Assembly (NCBI GenBank): GCA_030524635.1
Contig: JAUNGG010000001.1
Span: 62,001 to 126,000 of the forward strand
Origin: Lachnospiraceae bacterium
Lineage (GTDB): Bacteria; Bacillota; Clostridia; Lachnospirales; Lachnospiraceae
Length of the DNA: 64,000 nt
Direction: 5' to 3'
In this document: in pieces, positions 33,160 through 41,775 of the stretch
Numbering within the stretch: the stretch's first letter is position 1
Layout of the letters: each line of letters opens with the position of its first letter
The notes under the pieces: model-generated
What the model was told of the DNA's origin: nothing
The model's input: the letters and a program-made list of their open reading frames with translations, nothing else
The model's database searches: none
Translations under genes and position numbers: made by a program

Positions 33160-35677
33160 GCGGCCGGGAAAGAAGCATCCGAAAGGCGGCCCGAAGTTAT
33201 TTGTGACATACATGCAGGAGAAGCTGGCGGTTACCGTAATGGTAATTACGCTGGCTTTGTTTGCATTAATTATGGTGCTTTACAATATTATTAAAACAAA
33301 GCAGGAGGACTACACCCAGATCGTGCTGTCCCAGCAGGAGTATGACAGCCGGGTGATTCCCTACCGGAGAGGCGATATTGTGGACCGGAACGGCACCTTT
33401 CTGGCCACCAGTGAGAAGGTTTATAATCTGATCCTGGACCCGAACCAGATCATGAGCAAGCCGGAGCGGTACCTGGAGCCTACCTTGACGGCATTGTCCC
33501 AGGTGTATGGTTATGATGCCGGAGAGCTGCGGACACTGATTGAAAGCCATAAGGATTCCTACTACATCCGGTATGCCAGACAGCTGTCCTACGATCAGAA
33601 GGAGGCATTTGAGAAACTGAAAACTCAGATGAATGAGGCTTATTCCGCTGCAGATTCCAGGGAACGGGTAAAGGGCGTCTGGTTTGAGGATGAGTACAAG
33701 CGGTTTTATCCCTATAATTCTCTGGCCTGCAATATCATCGGCTTCGCCCAGGCAGGCGGAGAGACGGGAAGCGGCGGCATTGAGCAGTATTACAACAGCC
33801 AGCTGATCGGCGTAAATGGCAGAGAATATGGTTATCTGAATGAGGAAACCAATCTGGAGCGTGTGATCAAGTCTGCTTCGAACGGAAATACCGTTGTTTC
33901 CACCATCGATGTGAATATCCAGAAGATCGCGGAGAAATATATTGATGAGTGGGAGAGTACCACCGGAAGCAACATGAGCGCTGCCATCGTCATGAATCCC
34001 AATAACGGCGAAGTGCTGGCTATGGCCAATAAGAACCGTTTTGACTTAAATAACCCTCGTGATCTGCAGAACCGGTACACCGATGAGGAGATCTGGCAGT
34101 TTGGAATCAAGGAGGCCATCGGTGATTACCGGAGGAAGAATCCGGATCAGCCCAGGCTGACTGAGGACCAGGTGCCACAGCATTATACAGAGGCAGAGAT
34201 CCGGTCCCTGGGAACCCAGGTGGCATGGAATACCGTGTGGAGAAATTTCTGTATCAGTGACACCTATGAGCCTGGTTCTCCCCAGAAGATCTTTACCATC
34301 GCGGCTGCCCTGGAGGAAGGCGTTATTAACGGCAATGAAAGCTTTTTTTGCGATGGCTTTCAGGAAGTAGGCGGATGGCCCATCAAGTGTGTGAAGAGGA
34401 CCGGACATGGAATGCTGACGGTGACGGAATCGCTGATGCAGTCCTGTAATGATGTTCTGATGCAGATCGGCGCTATGCTGGGAAAGGAGCGATTCGTCAA
34501 GTATCAGAAGATGTTTGGGTTTGGAGCGAAAACCGGCATTGACCTTCCCGGCGAGGCAGATACCAGTACGCTGATCTATGATGTGGATGATATGGGCGCT
34601 GCTGATCTGGCCACCAACTCTTTCGGCCAAAACTTTAACTGTACCATGATTCAGATGGCGGCAGCCTACTGCTCCGTGATCAACGGAGGCTCCTACTATG
34701 AGCCTCATGTCGTAAAGCAGATCTTAAATGAGCAGGGCTCTGTGGTGAAAAAGATCGAGCCTAATCTGGTGCGGGAGACGGTGTCTGCCACTACTGCAAA
34801 TTTTATTAAGCAGGCGTTATTTCGGACCGTATCGGAAGGTACCGGAAAGGCAGCTCAGGTGGAAGGCTATGAGGTAGGCGGAAAGACGGGTACGGCAGAG
34901 AAGTATCCGCGAGGAACTGGAAATTATCTGGTGTCCTTTGCCGGCTTTGCTCCGGCGGACGACCCGCAGGTGTTTGTATATGTGATCATCGATGTTCCTC
35001 ATGTGGAGGATCAGCCTCACAGTACTTATGCCACCAATGTGGTCCAGAAGATTTTAACCGATGTGCTTCCGTATATGAATGTATTCCCGGATACGGAAAT
35101 GATCGATATTCCGGAGGAGATCGAGAATCAGCTTCCTCAGGAAGAGGGAATCTCCGGAGGAGAAGGCATGGTGCCGGAGGAGACAGAGCCGGAAACCAAG
35201 GTATATGAAACCGAGGAGTATGTGGAACCAGATGGAGGAAGTTACCAGCTTCCTGGCGAGCTCCCTGCATCAGAAGAAGGGGAGGAGGGCAGCAAAACTG
35301 CTGGAAGCAGTGGAGGCAGCAGGCCGTCCGGCGGCAGTGAAGCCTCACGGGCAGGCAGCACAGAAAATACCCAGTCAGGCACCTCAGGAGCCGTCCAGAC
35401 CAGTCAAAGCAGTCAGCCAAGCACCTCAGGGGTGATCCAGACCAGCCAGTCGGGCACTTCAGGAGCGACTCAGACCAGTCAGAGCAGCCAGCCGAAAACC
35501 ACAGAAGCGGCTCAGACCAGTCAGGCAGAAAGCAGTCCGGGCAGCCCGGAGGAAACTGCTCCATCCGCAACAGCAGCCGTGCACTCCGTCCCGGCTGGCC
35601 CTGACACAGGGCAGGAAGGGCCTCAGTCACCCAGTCCGTCGGCGGCTGACACGATCGTCCCAGCCAGAACAGAATAG
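33137..35677 (+). CDS. Class B penicillin-binding protein (septal PBP2/FtsI type) with long C-terminal tail
   Basis: 846 residues, longer than usual. There is a transmembrane anchor at about 28-50 and a pedestal domain with YRRGDIVDRNG. The transpeptidase domain has SxxK as EPGSPQK (near 380), SxN as QSCND (near 435) and KTG as GGKTGTAEK (near 582), so it should be active. An insert of about 60 residues (NRYTDEEIWQFG to WRNFC) precedes SxxK. Residues about 665-846 are a low-complexity E, then S/T/Q/G tail with repeats such as TSGA-QTSQSSQP. It cross-links septal peptidoglycan with FtsW. No PASTA domain is seen. Confidence 0.9.
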   Translation: MTTSQNTKRPGKKHPKGGPKLFVTYMQEKLAVTVMVITLALFALIMVLYNIIKTKQEDYTQIVLSQQEYDSRVIPYRRGDIVDRNGTFLATSEKVYNLILDPNQIMSKPERYLEPTLTALSQVYGYDAGELRTLIESHKDSYYIRYARQLSYDQKEAFEKLKTQMNEAYSAADSRERVKGVWFEDEYKRFYPYNSLACNIIGFAQAGGETGSGGIEQYYNSQLIGVNGREYGYLNEETNLERVIKSASNGNTVVSTIDVNIQKIAEKYIDEWESTTGSNMSAAIVMNPNNGEVLAMANKNRFDLNNPRDLQNRYTDEEIWQFGIKEAIGDYRRKNPDQPRLTEDQVPQHYTEAEIRSLGTQVAWNTVWRNFCISDTYEPGSPQKIFTIAAALEEGVINGNESFFCDGFQEVGGWPIKCVKRTGHGMLTVTESLMQSCNDVLMQIGAMLGKERFVKYQKMFGFGAKTGIDLPGEADTSTLIYDVDDMGAADLATNSFGQNFNCTMIQMAAAYCSVINGGSYYEPHVVKQILNEQGSVVKKIEPNLVRETVSATTANFIKQALFRTVSEGTGKAAQVEGYEVGGKTGTAEKYPRGTGNYLVSFAGFAPADDPQVFVYVIIDVPHVEDQPHSTYATNVVQKILTDVLPYMNVFPDTEMIDIPEEIENQLPQEEGISGGEGMVPEETEPETKVYETEEYVEPDGGSYQLPGELPASEEGEEGSKTAGSSGGSRPSGGSEASRAGSTENTQSGTSGAVQTSQSSQPSTSGVIQTSQSGTSGATQTSQSSQPKTTEAAQTSQAESSPGSPEETAPSATAAVHSVPAGPDTGQEGPQSPSPSAADTIVPARTE

Positions 35678-35731
35678 TGTGCTAAAGTGTCCGGCCGATT
35701 CATATATTGAAAAAAACGACAGGAGCCGGAC

Positions 35732-37495
35732 ATGAATGAAAATCAGACCTGTCACAGAGGAAAAATAGCCGTTCTGTATTTCCTGTTGTCGCTTATGATG
35801 ATTGGATTGACAGGGCGGCTTTTTTATCTGATGATAGCCCGATCCCAGTATTATTCCGCAAAGGCCGAGGATCTCCATCAGCGGGAGAGGACCATTAAGG
35901 CGGCCCGCGGGCGGATCCTGGACCAAAACGGCGTGGTTCTTGCAGATAACCGCACAGTCTGCACCATCTCCGTCATCCACAATCAGGTGAAGGAGCCGGA
36001 GGAAACCATCGCAGTGCTGTGCCGGGAACTGGGACTGCCGGAGGAAACCGTTCGAAAGAAGGTGGAAAAGCGGAGCTCCCGGGAGGTGATTGCTGCCAAT
36101 GTGGAGAAGGAGCTGGGAGATAAGGTGAGAAGCTATAACCTGGCAGGAGTCAAGGTGGATGAGGATTACAAGCGGTATTATCCTTATGACAGTCTGGCTT
36201 CCAAGGTGTTAGGTTTTACCGGGGGAGACAATCAGGGAGTCATCGGTCTGGAAGTGAAGTATGAGTCCTATTTAAAAGGGACCAATGGAACCATCCTGAC
36301 CCTGGCCGATGCGGCAGGGGTGGAGATTAAGGACGGCAAGGAGGAGCGGATCGAACCCATTGCCGGCAATGATCTGGTCACCAGCCTGGATGTAAATATC
36401 CAGCAGTATGCCCAGCAGCTTGCCTATGAAACTATGGAAAAGAAAAATGCCAAGGGCGTTTCCATCCTGGTGATGAATCCGAAGAATGGGGAGATCCTGG
36501 CTCTGGTCAATGTGCCGGAGTTTAATCTGAATGATCCCTTTACCCTGGATCAGAACCTGGTCAGCGAGAGTGCCAGGCAGAGAGCTGCTGAGGAGGCGGA
36601 GGGCAGGTCGAAGCAGGAGCGGCGGAACCGGATGTGGCGGAACAGCTGCGTCAGTGATACCTACGAGCCAGGCTCTACCTTTAAGATTATTACAGCTGCT
36701 GCCGGGCTGGAGGCCGGGGTAGTGGGCCTGGAGGACCGGTTTTCCTGTCCCGGTTTTCGGATCGTGGAGGACCGGAAAATCCGGTGCCATAAGGTGGGCG
36801 GACACGGCGGCGAGACCTTTCTCCAGGGAATGATGAATTCCTGCAATCCGGTGTTGATCGATGTGGGGCAGCGGCTGGGGGTCGATTCCTATTATCAGTA
36901 TTTTGAACAGTTTGGATTAAAGGGAAAGACGGGAATCGATATTCCAGGAGAGGCTTCCACCATCATGCATAAAAAGGAAAATATGGGGCCGGTGGAGCTT
37001 GCCACGGTTTCTTTCGGACAGTCTTTTCAGATCACGCCGGTTCAGCTGATCACCACCGTTTCTTCTATTATCAATGGAGGAAACCGGGTAACGCCTCACT
37101 TTGGAGTGGCGGCGAAGTCAGCAGACGGAACCTGGATGAAGCAGTTTTCTTATCCATTAGGAAACCGGATTCTGTCAGAAGAAACCAGCGGGACCATGCG
37201 GTATATTTTAGAGCAGGTGGTGGCGGAGGGAAGCGGAAACAAGGCTTCCATTGAAGGCTTCCGCATCGGCGGAAAGACAGCCACCTCGGAGAAGCTGCCC
37301 AGAAGCCTGAAAAAATATATCTCATCTTTTATCGGTTTTGCGCCGGCAGATGACCCACAGGTGATTGCTTTGATCACCATTGACGAACCGGAGGGAATTT
37401 ACTACGGCGGAACCATTGCTGCCCCGGTGATCGGAGATTTATTCCGGAATATTCTTCCCTTTCTGGGAATCAAAGAAACCGGACTTAGCAGTTGA
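35732..37495 (+). CDS. Second class B penicillin-binding protein (SpoVD/PBP2B-like)
   Basis: 587 residues. The transmembrane helix is at about 12-33, and RGRILDQNGVVLADN is the usual pedestal start. The transpeptidase domain has EPGSTFK (near 313) and NSCNP (near 369); the third motif reads GGKTATSEK (near 514), with alanine in place of the usual glycine. Position after another FtsI-like gene and before mraY recalls the pbpB-spoVD pair of Bacillus, suggesting that one serves vegetative septation and the other spore cortex or engulfment. It also lacks PASTA domains, so the assignment is by context. Confidence 0.88.
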   Translation: MNENQTCHRGKIAVLYFLLSLMMIGLTGRLFYLMIARSQYYSAKAEDLHQRERTIKAARGRILDQNGVVLADNRTVCTISVIHNQVKEPEETIAVLCRELGLPEETVRKKVEKRSSREVIAANVEKELGDKVRSYNLAGVKVDEDYKRYYPYDSLASKVLGFTGGDNQGVIGLEVKYESYLKGTNGTILTLADAAGVEIKDGKEERIEPIAGNDLVTSLDVNIQQYAQQLAYETMEKKNAKGVSILVMNPKNGEILALVNVPEFNLNDPFTLDQNLVSESARQRAAEEAEGRSKQERRNRMWRNSCVSDTYEPGSTFKIITAAAGLEAGVVGLEDRFSCPGFRIVEDRKIRCHKVGGHGGETFLQGMMNSCNPVLIDVGQRLGVDSYYQYFEQFGLKGKTGIDIPGEASTIMHKKENMGPVELATVSFGQSFQITPVQLITTVSSIINGGNRVTPHFGVAAKSADGTWMKQFSYPLGNRILSEETSGTMRYILEQVVAEGSGNKASIEGFRIGGKTATSEKLPRSLKKYISSFIGFAPADDPQVIALITIDEPEGIYYGGTIAAPVIGDLFRNILPFLGIKETGLSS

Positions 37496-37547
37496 TTATT
37501 CTGCAAAAAAGACGTATACTACTTGAGAACATCACTTTTTGGTGACA

Positions 37548-37576
37548 GGTAACTGTGAGGGTACTGAACAGTTGCC
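37548..37576 (+). repeat. GGTAACTGT palindromic repeat
   Basis: GGTAACTGT (37548-37556) pairs with ACAGTTGCC (37568-37576, one wobble) around GAGGGTACTGA. Related copies lie at 40164-40230 and partial ones elsewhere in the window. Confidence 0.6.
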
Positions 37577-37612
37577 AAAGCAGAGTATCTACATAAGAAT
37601 TTGAGGTGTCCT

Positions 37613-38581
37613 ATGATTAATGAAACGATTTTAGCCATCATTATAGCATTTGCCATCAGCGCAATTTTATGCCCGGTGGTGATCCCCTTCCTGCATAAGC
37701 TGAAATTCGGCCAGCAGGTCCGGGAGGAGGGGCCGCAGGCTCATTTAAAGAAGCAGGGAACGCCTACGATGGGCGGTCTGATGATCCTGACCAGCGTGAT
37801 CATCACATCCCTGTTCTATATCCCCAGATATCCAAGGATCATTCCGGTGCTTTTTGTGACCGTGGGCTTTGGAATCATTGGTTTTCTGGACGATTATATT
37901 AAGATCGTGATGAAGCGCTCGGAGGGGCTGAACCCGCTGCAGAAGATTTTGGGCCAGCTTGTGATCACCGGGATCTTTGCCTGGTATCTGGTGACCAGCG
38001 GCGAGGTGGGGACTGGAATGCTGATTCCCTTTACCGGCGGCTTTGCAGACGGCATGTATCTGGAGCTTGGAATTTTATTTGTTCCGGCTGTGTTCTTTAT
38101 TGTGCTGGGGACAGATAACGGAGTGAATTTCACCGATGGTTTAGACGGGCTGTGCACCAGTGTCACCATTTTGGTAGCCACCTTCCTGACCATCGTTTCC
38201 CTGGGCGAGGGCAGCGGCATCAGCCCCATCACAGGTGCTGTGGTAGGAAGTCTTCTGGGCTTTCTGCTGTTTAATGTGTATCCGGCCAAGGTGTTTATGG
38301 GAGATACAGGATCTCTGGCTCTGGGAGGCTTCGTGGCTTCCAGCGCATTTATGCTGCAGATGCCATTATTTATCGTTATTATCGGATTTATTTACCTGAT
38401 TGAGGTGCTGTCGGTTATTATCCAGGTGACCTATTTTAAGAAGACCGGCGGCAAGCGTATCTTTAAGATGGCTCCCATCCATCATCATTTTGAACTGTGC
38501 GGATGGTCGGAGACCAGAGTGGTTGCAGTGTTTGCCATCATTACGGCGATTCTCTGCCTGGTGGCGTACTTAGGATTATAG
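37613..38581 (+). CDS. mraY: Phospho-N-acetylmuramoyl-pentapeptide-transferase
   Basis: 322 residues from the ATG at 37613, which follows GAGGTG; a TTG at 37601 in the same frame overlaps that site. It is a ten-helix membrane enzyme: KKQGTPTMGG near the N-terminus, the catalytic LDDYIKI, NFTDGLDGLC, and the HHH loop MAPIHHHFELCGW. It joins UDP-MurNAc-pentapeptide to undecaprenyl phosphate to make lipid I. Confidence 0.96.
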   Translation: MINETILAIIIAFAISAILCPVVIPFLHKLKFGQQVREEGPQAHLKKQGTPTMGGLMILTSVIITSLFYIPRYPRIIPVLFVTVGFGIIGFLDDYIKIVMKRSEGLNPLQKILGQLVITGIFAWYLVTSGEVGTGMLIPFTGGFADGMYLELGILFVPAVFFIVLGTDNGVNFTDGLDGLCTSVTILVATFLTIVSLGEGSGISPITGAVVGSLLGFLLFNVYPAKVFMGDTGSLALGGFVASSAFMLQMPLFIVIIGFIYLIEVLSVIIQVTYFKKTGGKRIFKMAPIHHHFELCGWSETRVVAVFAIITAILCLVAYLGL

Positions 38582-38593
38582 GAGGGTGTAAGC

Positions 38594-40150
38594 TTGAGCA
38601 GTCAGAAGGTATTAGTAGCAGGTACCGGCATCAGCGGTATTGCAGCAGCGAAGCTTTTATTGGCCATGGGCGGCGAGGTGGTGCTCTATGACGGCAATGA
38701 AAAGCTGGATGAAAACGAGTTGAAGGCAAAGTTTGAGGACAGCCAGAATGTATCGGTAGTGCTGGGAGAGCTAAAGCGCACAGATCTTCTGGGGGTGGAG
38801 CTCTGTATCATCAGCCCCGGGATTCCGCTGGAGGCTCCTTTTGTGGCAGTAATCGATGATGCGAAGATTCCCATTTGGGGAGAGATCCAGTTAGCCTATC
38901 ACTGTGCCAAGGGCCGTCTGGCTGCCATCACCGGAACCAATGGAAAAACCACCACCACAGCCCTTACCGGTCAGATCATGAAGGATTATTTTGACAGCGT
39001 ATTTGTGGTGGGAAATATTGGGATTCCCTACACAGAGGTAGCGCTGGATACTACGGAAGACTCTGTGACGGTAGCAGAGGTTTCCAGTTTCCAGTTGGAA
39101 ACAATCATGGATTTCCATCCTCAGGTCAGCGCCATCTTAAATATTACACCGGATCATCTGAATCGACATGGCACCATGGAGCGTTATATTGCAGTCAAAA
39201 AGAGCATTGCCATGAATCAGACCGAGGAGGATACCATCGTATTAAACTACGATGATGCAGTGCTGAGAAGCTTTGGCCGGAAGGAAAAGGAAGAGCCAAA
39301 GGAGCCGGAAGGGAATGCACAGGTGACGGCACCTGCAGAGGCAGAAGGGATGGAGCCTGCTGCAGATCATGGAATGCCGGAAGAAAGCGCAAATTCAGAA
39401 GAGAGCACAAGACCAGAAGAGAAACTCAAGTCAGAGGAGATGGACGGATCAGAAGAGAAGGCAGCAGATCCGGGGATTTTGGATATTGAGCTGAAGGCAA
39501 AGGTAATCTTTTTCAGCAGCCGAAGTAAACTGAGCGAGGGCCTGTATCTGGATGGCGATGAGATCATCTGGAGCCATGGCGGGATCCGGGATGTTGTAGT
39601 AAATGTTCACGACTTAAAGCTGCTGGGCCGTCATAATTATGAGAATGTGATGGCAGCGGCTGCCATCGGCCTGACGATGGGAGTGCCCTTGGCTTCGATT
39701 CAGAAGACGGTTACAGCATTCCAGGCAGTGGAGCACCGGATCGAATTTGTGGCAGAGCGTTATGGTGTAAAATATTACAATGATTCCAAGGGAACCAATC
39801 CTGATGCGGCCATTCAGGCAGTCCGGGCTATGCCGGGACCGACGATCCTGATCGCCGGAGGCTACGACAAGCACAATGAATATGATGAGTGGATTGAATC
39901 CTTTGAGGGCAAGGTGAAATATCTGGTGCTGATCGGACAGACCCGGGATAAGATCGCACAATGTGCCAGAGAGCATGGCTTTACCGATATCATGTATGCA
40001 GAAGATATGCTGGAGGCGGTAAAGGTCTGCGCATCCTACGCCAATATGGGAGAAAATGTCCTGCTGAGTCCGGCCTGTGCCAGCTGGGGCATGTTTAAGA
40101 ATTATGAGGAAAGGGGACGCATCTTTAAGGAATGTGTGCGGAGCCTTTAA
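38594..40150 (+). CDS. murD: UDP-N-acetylmuramoylalanine--D-glutamate ligase with acidic insert
   Basis: 518 residues, about 60-70 more than usual. The start is TTG at 38594, eight bases after GGAGG. The N-terminal Rossmann part has GTGISGIAAAKLL; the ATP site is ITGTNGKTTTTAL; NITPDHLNRHG and YYNDSKGTNPDA are standard; the C-terminal ligase domain ends LSPACASWGMFKNYEERG. Residues about 229-295, between the ATPase strands, hold a low-complexity insert of E, A, P and S not found in typical MurD. The enzyme adds D-Glu to UDP-MurNAc-L-Ala in the cytoplasm. Confidence 0.95.
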   Translation: MSSQKVLVAGTGISGIAAAKLLLAMGGEVVLYDGNEKLDENELKAKFEDSQNVSVVLGELKRTDLLGVELCIISPGIPLEAPFVAVIDDAKIPIWGEIQLAYHCAKGRLAAITGTNGKTTTTALTGQIMKDYFDSVFVVGNIGIPYTEVALDTTEDSVTVAEVSSFQLETIMDFHPQVSAILNITPDHLNRHGTMERYIAVKKSIAMNQTEEDTIVLNYDDAVLRSFGRKEKEEPKEPEGNAQVTAPAEAEGMEPAADHGMPEESANSEESTRPEEKLKSEEMDGSEEKAADPGILDIELKAKVIFFSSRSKLSEGLYLDGDEIIWSHGGIRDVVVNVHDLKLLGRHNYENVMAAAAIGLTMGVPLASIQKTVTAFQAVEHRIEFVAERYGVKYYNDSKGTNPDAAIQAVRAMPGPTILIAGGYDKHNEYDEWIESFEGKVKYLVLIGQTRDKIAQCAREHGFTDIMYAEDMLEAVKVCASYANMGENVLLSPACASWGMFKNYEERGRIFKECVRSL

Positions 40151-40163
40151 TGGTAAGAAAAAT

Positions 40164-40230
40164 GGTAACGATTCAGGTGCCCAACCGTTACAAGGAATGG
40201 TAACTGTGAGGGCATGGAACGGTTACAAGG
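40164..40230 (+). repeat. Two tandem GTAAC/GTTAC palindromic repeats
   Basis: Copy 1 spans 40164-40195 (GGTAACG ... CCGTTACAAGG) and copy 2 spans 40199-40230 (GGTAACTGTGAGGG ... CGGTTACAAGG). Both close as hairpins by GTAAC/GTTAC pairing. They fill the murD-ftsW gap. Confidence 0.65.
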
Positions 40231-40253
40231 AATAAAAGAAGGGAGGATACTGC

Positions 40254-41690
40254 ATGGCAAAACAGCAGAGAACAGAGAAATCCGGACAGCAGGCTGTGAG
40301 AAATCAGCAAAGGCAGCAAAATTCTCAGGTAGCTAGAAGCCAGCAGGGACAGCGAAATCCCCAGGCAGCCAGAAGCCAGCAGATGCAGCAAAATCCCCAG
40401 AGAGAGAATAGCTATCAGGGGTCCGGCCGTCCCCAGGTGCAGCGCGGTCCGCAGATGTCCGGCAGGCCGTATGTGCAGGGGGATCCCCAGAGGCATCGGA
40501 GCCAGTCGTCCCAGTATGCAAGGCAGCAGATGCAGCAGGCGCAGGCAGCAAATAAAAAGGGAAAATTTAAACGGTTTTATGACTACAGCCTTCTGTTTAC
40601 CATCATTTTTCTGACGGTGTTCGGACTGGTGATGATCTACAGCTCCAGCTCCTATTCTGCGCAGCTGAAGTTTGGGGATGCCGGATATTTTATGAAGCGG
40701 CAGGGAATGATCGCAGTAGGCGGCTTCGTTGTCATGCTGATGATCTCCAAGATCGATTATCATTTCTTTGCCAGATTTGCGATGATCGCATATGTCATGT
40801 CCTATGTGCTGATGCTGATGGTTATGTTTTCCCCCTTAGGTGTGGAGGTAAACGGAAAGAAGCGATGGCTTAAGGTGGTGGGTTCCCTTCAGTTTCAGCC
40901 GACTGAGCTGGTAAAGATCGCGTTGATCCTGATGATTGCGGTGATGATCACGGAGATGGGGTCGCAGATTAATAAATTCAAGTCGCTGCTGGTAATCGTA
41001 GCCGTCACTCTGCCCATTGCAGGCCTGGTGGCTGCGAATAACTTAAGCTCCGGTATCATCATTGTAGGAATTGCTTTTGTGATGTGTTTTGTGGCCTGCA
41101 AGCTGCAATGGCCCTTTGTGGCATGTGCGGCTGCGGCAGGCGGTGTGATTGCCTTTGCAGGCCCCATCGCCACCATGCTGGAGAAGGTGGGCATTATGCA
41201 CAGCTATCAGCTGAGCCGGATCCATGTGTGGCTGGATCCTGAGGCCTATCCTCAGGACGGCGGCTACCAGGTGCTTCAGGGACTGTACGCCATTGGTTCC
41301 GGCGGCCTGGTGGGAAAAGGACTGGGAGAAAGTATCCAGAAGCTGGGATTTGTGCCCGAGGCTCAGAACGATATGGTATTTTCCATTATCTGTGAGGAAC
41401 TGGGAATCTTTGGAGCCATCTCCGTGATCCTGATCTTCCTGTTTATGATCTACCGGTTTATGCTGATTGCCAGCAATGCTCCTGACTTATTCGGCGCCAT
41501 GATCGTGGTTGGCGTGATGGGACATATTGCAATTCAGGTAATCTTAAACATTGCCGTTGTGACCAACACCATTCCCAATACGGGAATCACCCTTCCCTTT
41601 ATCAGCTATGGAGGTACCTCGGTGGTGTTCCTGATGATGGAGATGGGAATGGTGCTCAGTGTGTCGAATCAGATCCGGCTGCAAAAGTAA
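40254..41690 (+). CDS. ftsW: Lipid II polymerase FtsW with Q/R-rich N-terminal extension
   Basis: 478 residues. The SEDS core (about residues 105-478, roughly ten helices) shows VFGLVMIYSSSSY, QFQPTELVKIALI, LSRIHVWLDPEAYPQDGGYQ and the C-terminal NTIPNTGITLPFISYGGTS. FtsW is a glycosyltransferase that polymerises lipid II at the septum together with the class B PBPs upstream. The first 104 residues are a highly unusual cytoplasmic extension of Q, R, N, S and P with imperfect ARSQQ/RNPQ repeats. An AAGGGAGG site precedes the ATG. Confidence 0.94.
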   Translation: MAKQQRTEKSGQQAVRNQQRQQNSQVARSQQGQRNPQAARSQQMQQNPQRENSYQGSGRPQVQRGPQMSGRPYVQGDPQRHRSQSSQYARQQMQQAQAANKKGKFKRFYDYSLLFTIIFLTVFGLVMIYSSSSYSAQLKFGDAGYFMKRQGMIAVGGFVVMLMISKIDYHFFARFAMIAYVMSYVLMLMVMFSPLGVEVNGKKRWLKVVGSLQFQPTELVKIALILMIAVMITEMGSQINKFKSLLVIVAVTLPIAGLVAANNLSSGIIIVGIAFVMCFVACKLQWPFVACAAAAGGVIAFAGPIATMLEKVGIMHSYQLSRIHVWLDPEAYPQDGGYQVLQGLYAIGSGGLVGKGLGESIQKLGFVPEAQNDMVFSIICEELGIFGAISVILIFLFMIYRFMLIASNAPDLFGAMIVVGVMGHIAIQVILNIAVVTNTIPNTGITLPFISYGGTSVVFLMMEMGMVLSVSNQIRLQK

Positions 41691-41775
41691 CAGCAAAAGC
41701 ATCTGGACAATTTTCTGATGCCAGCTCTTTTACATAGGATATCATATATTGGAAATTTAATGGAGGGGAGCTTGC

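Noticed and set aside
35205-35435. Plus-strand frame inside the PBP tail
   Set aside because: It is an alternative frame of a repetitive GC-rich segment; no independent evidence.
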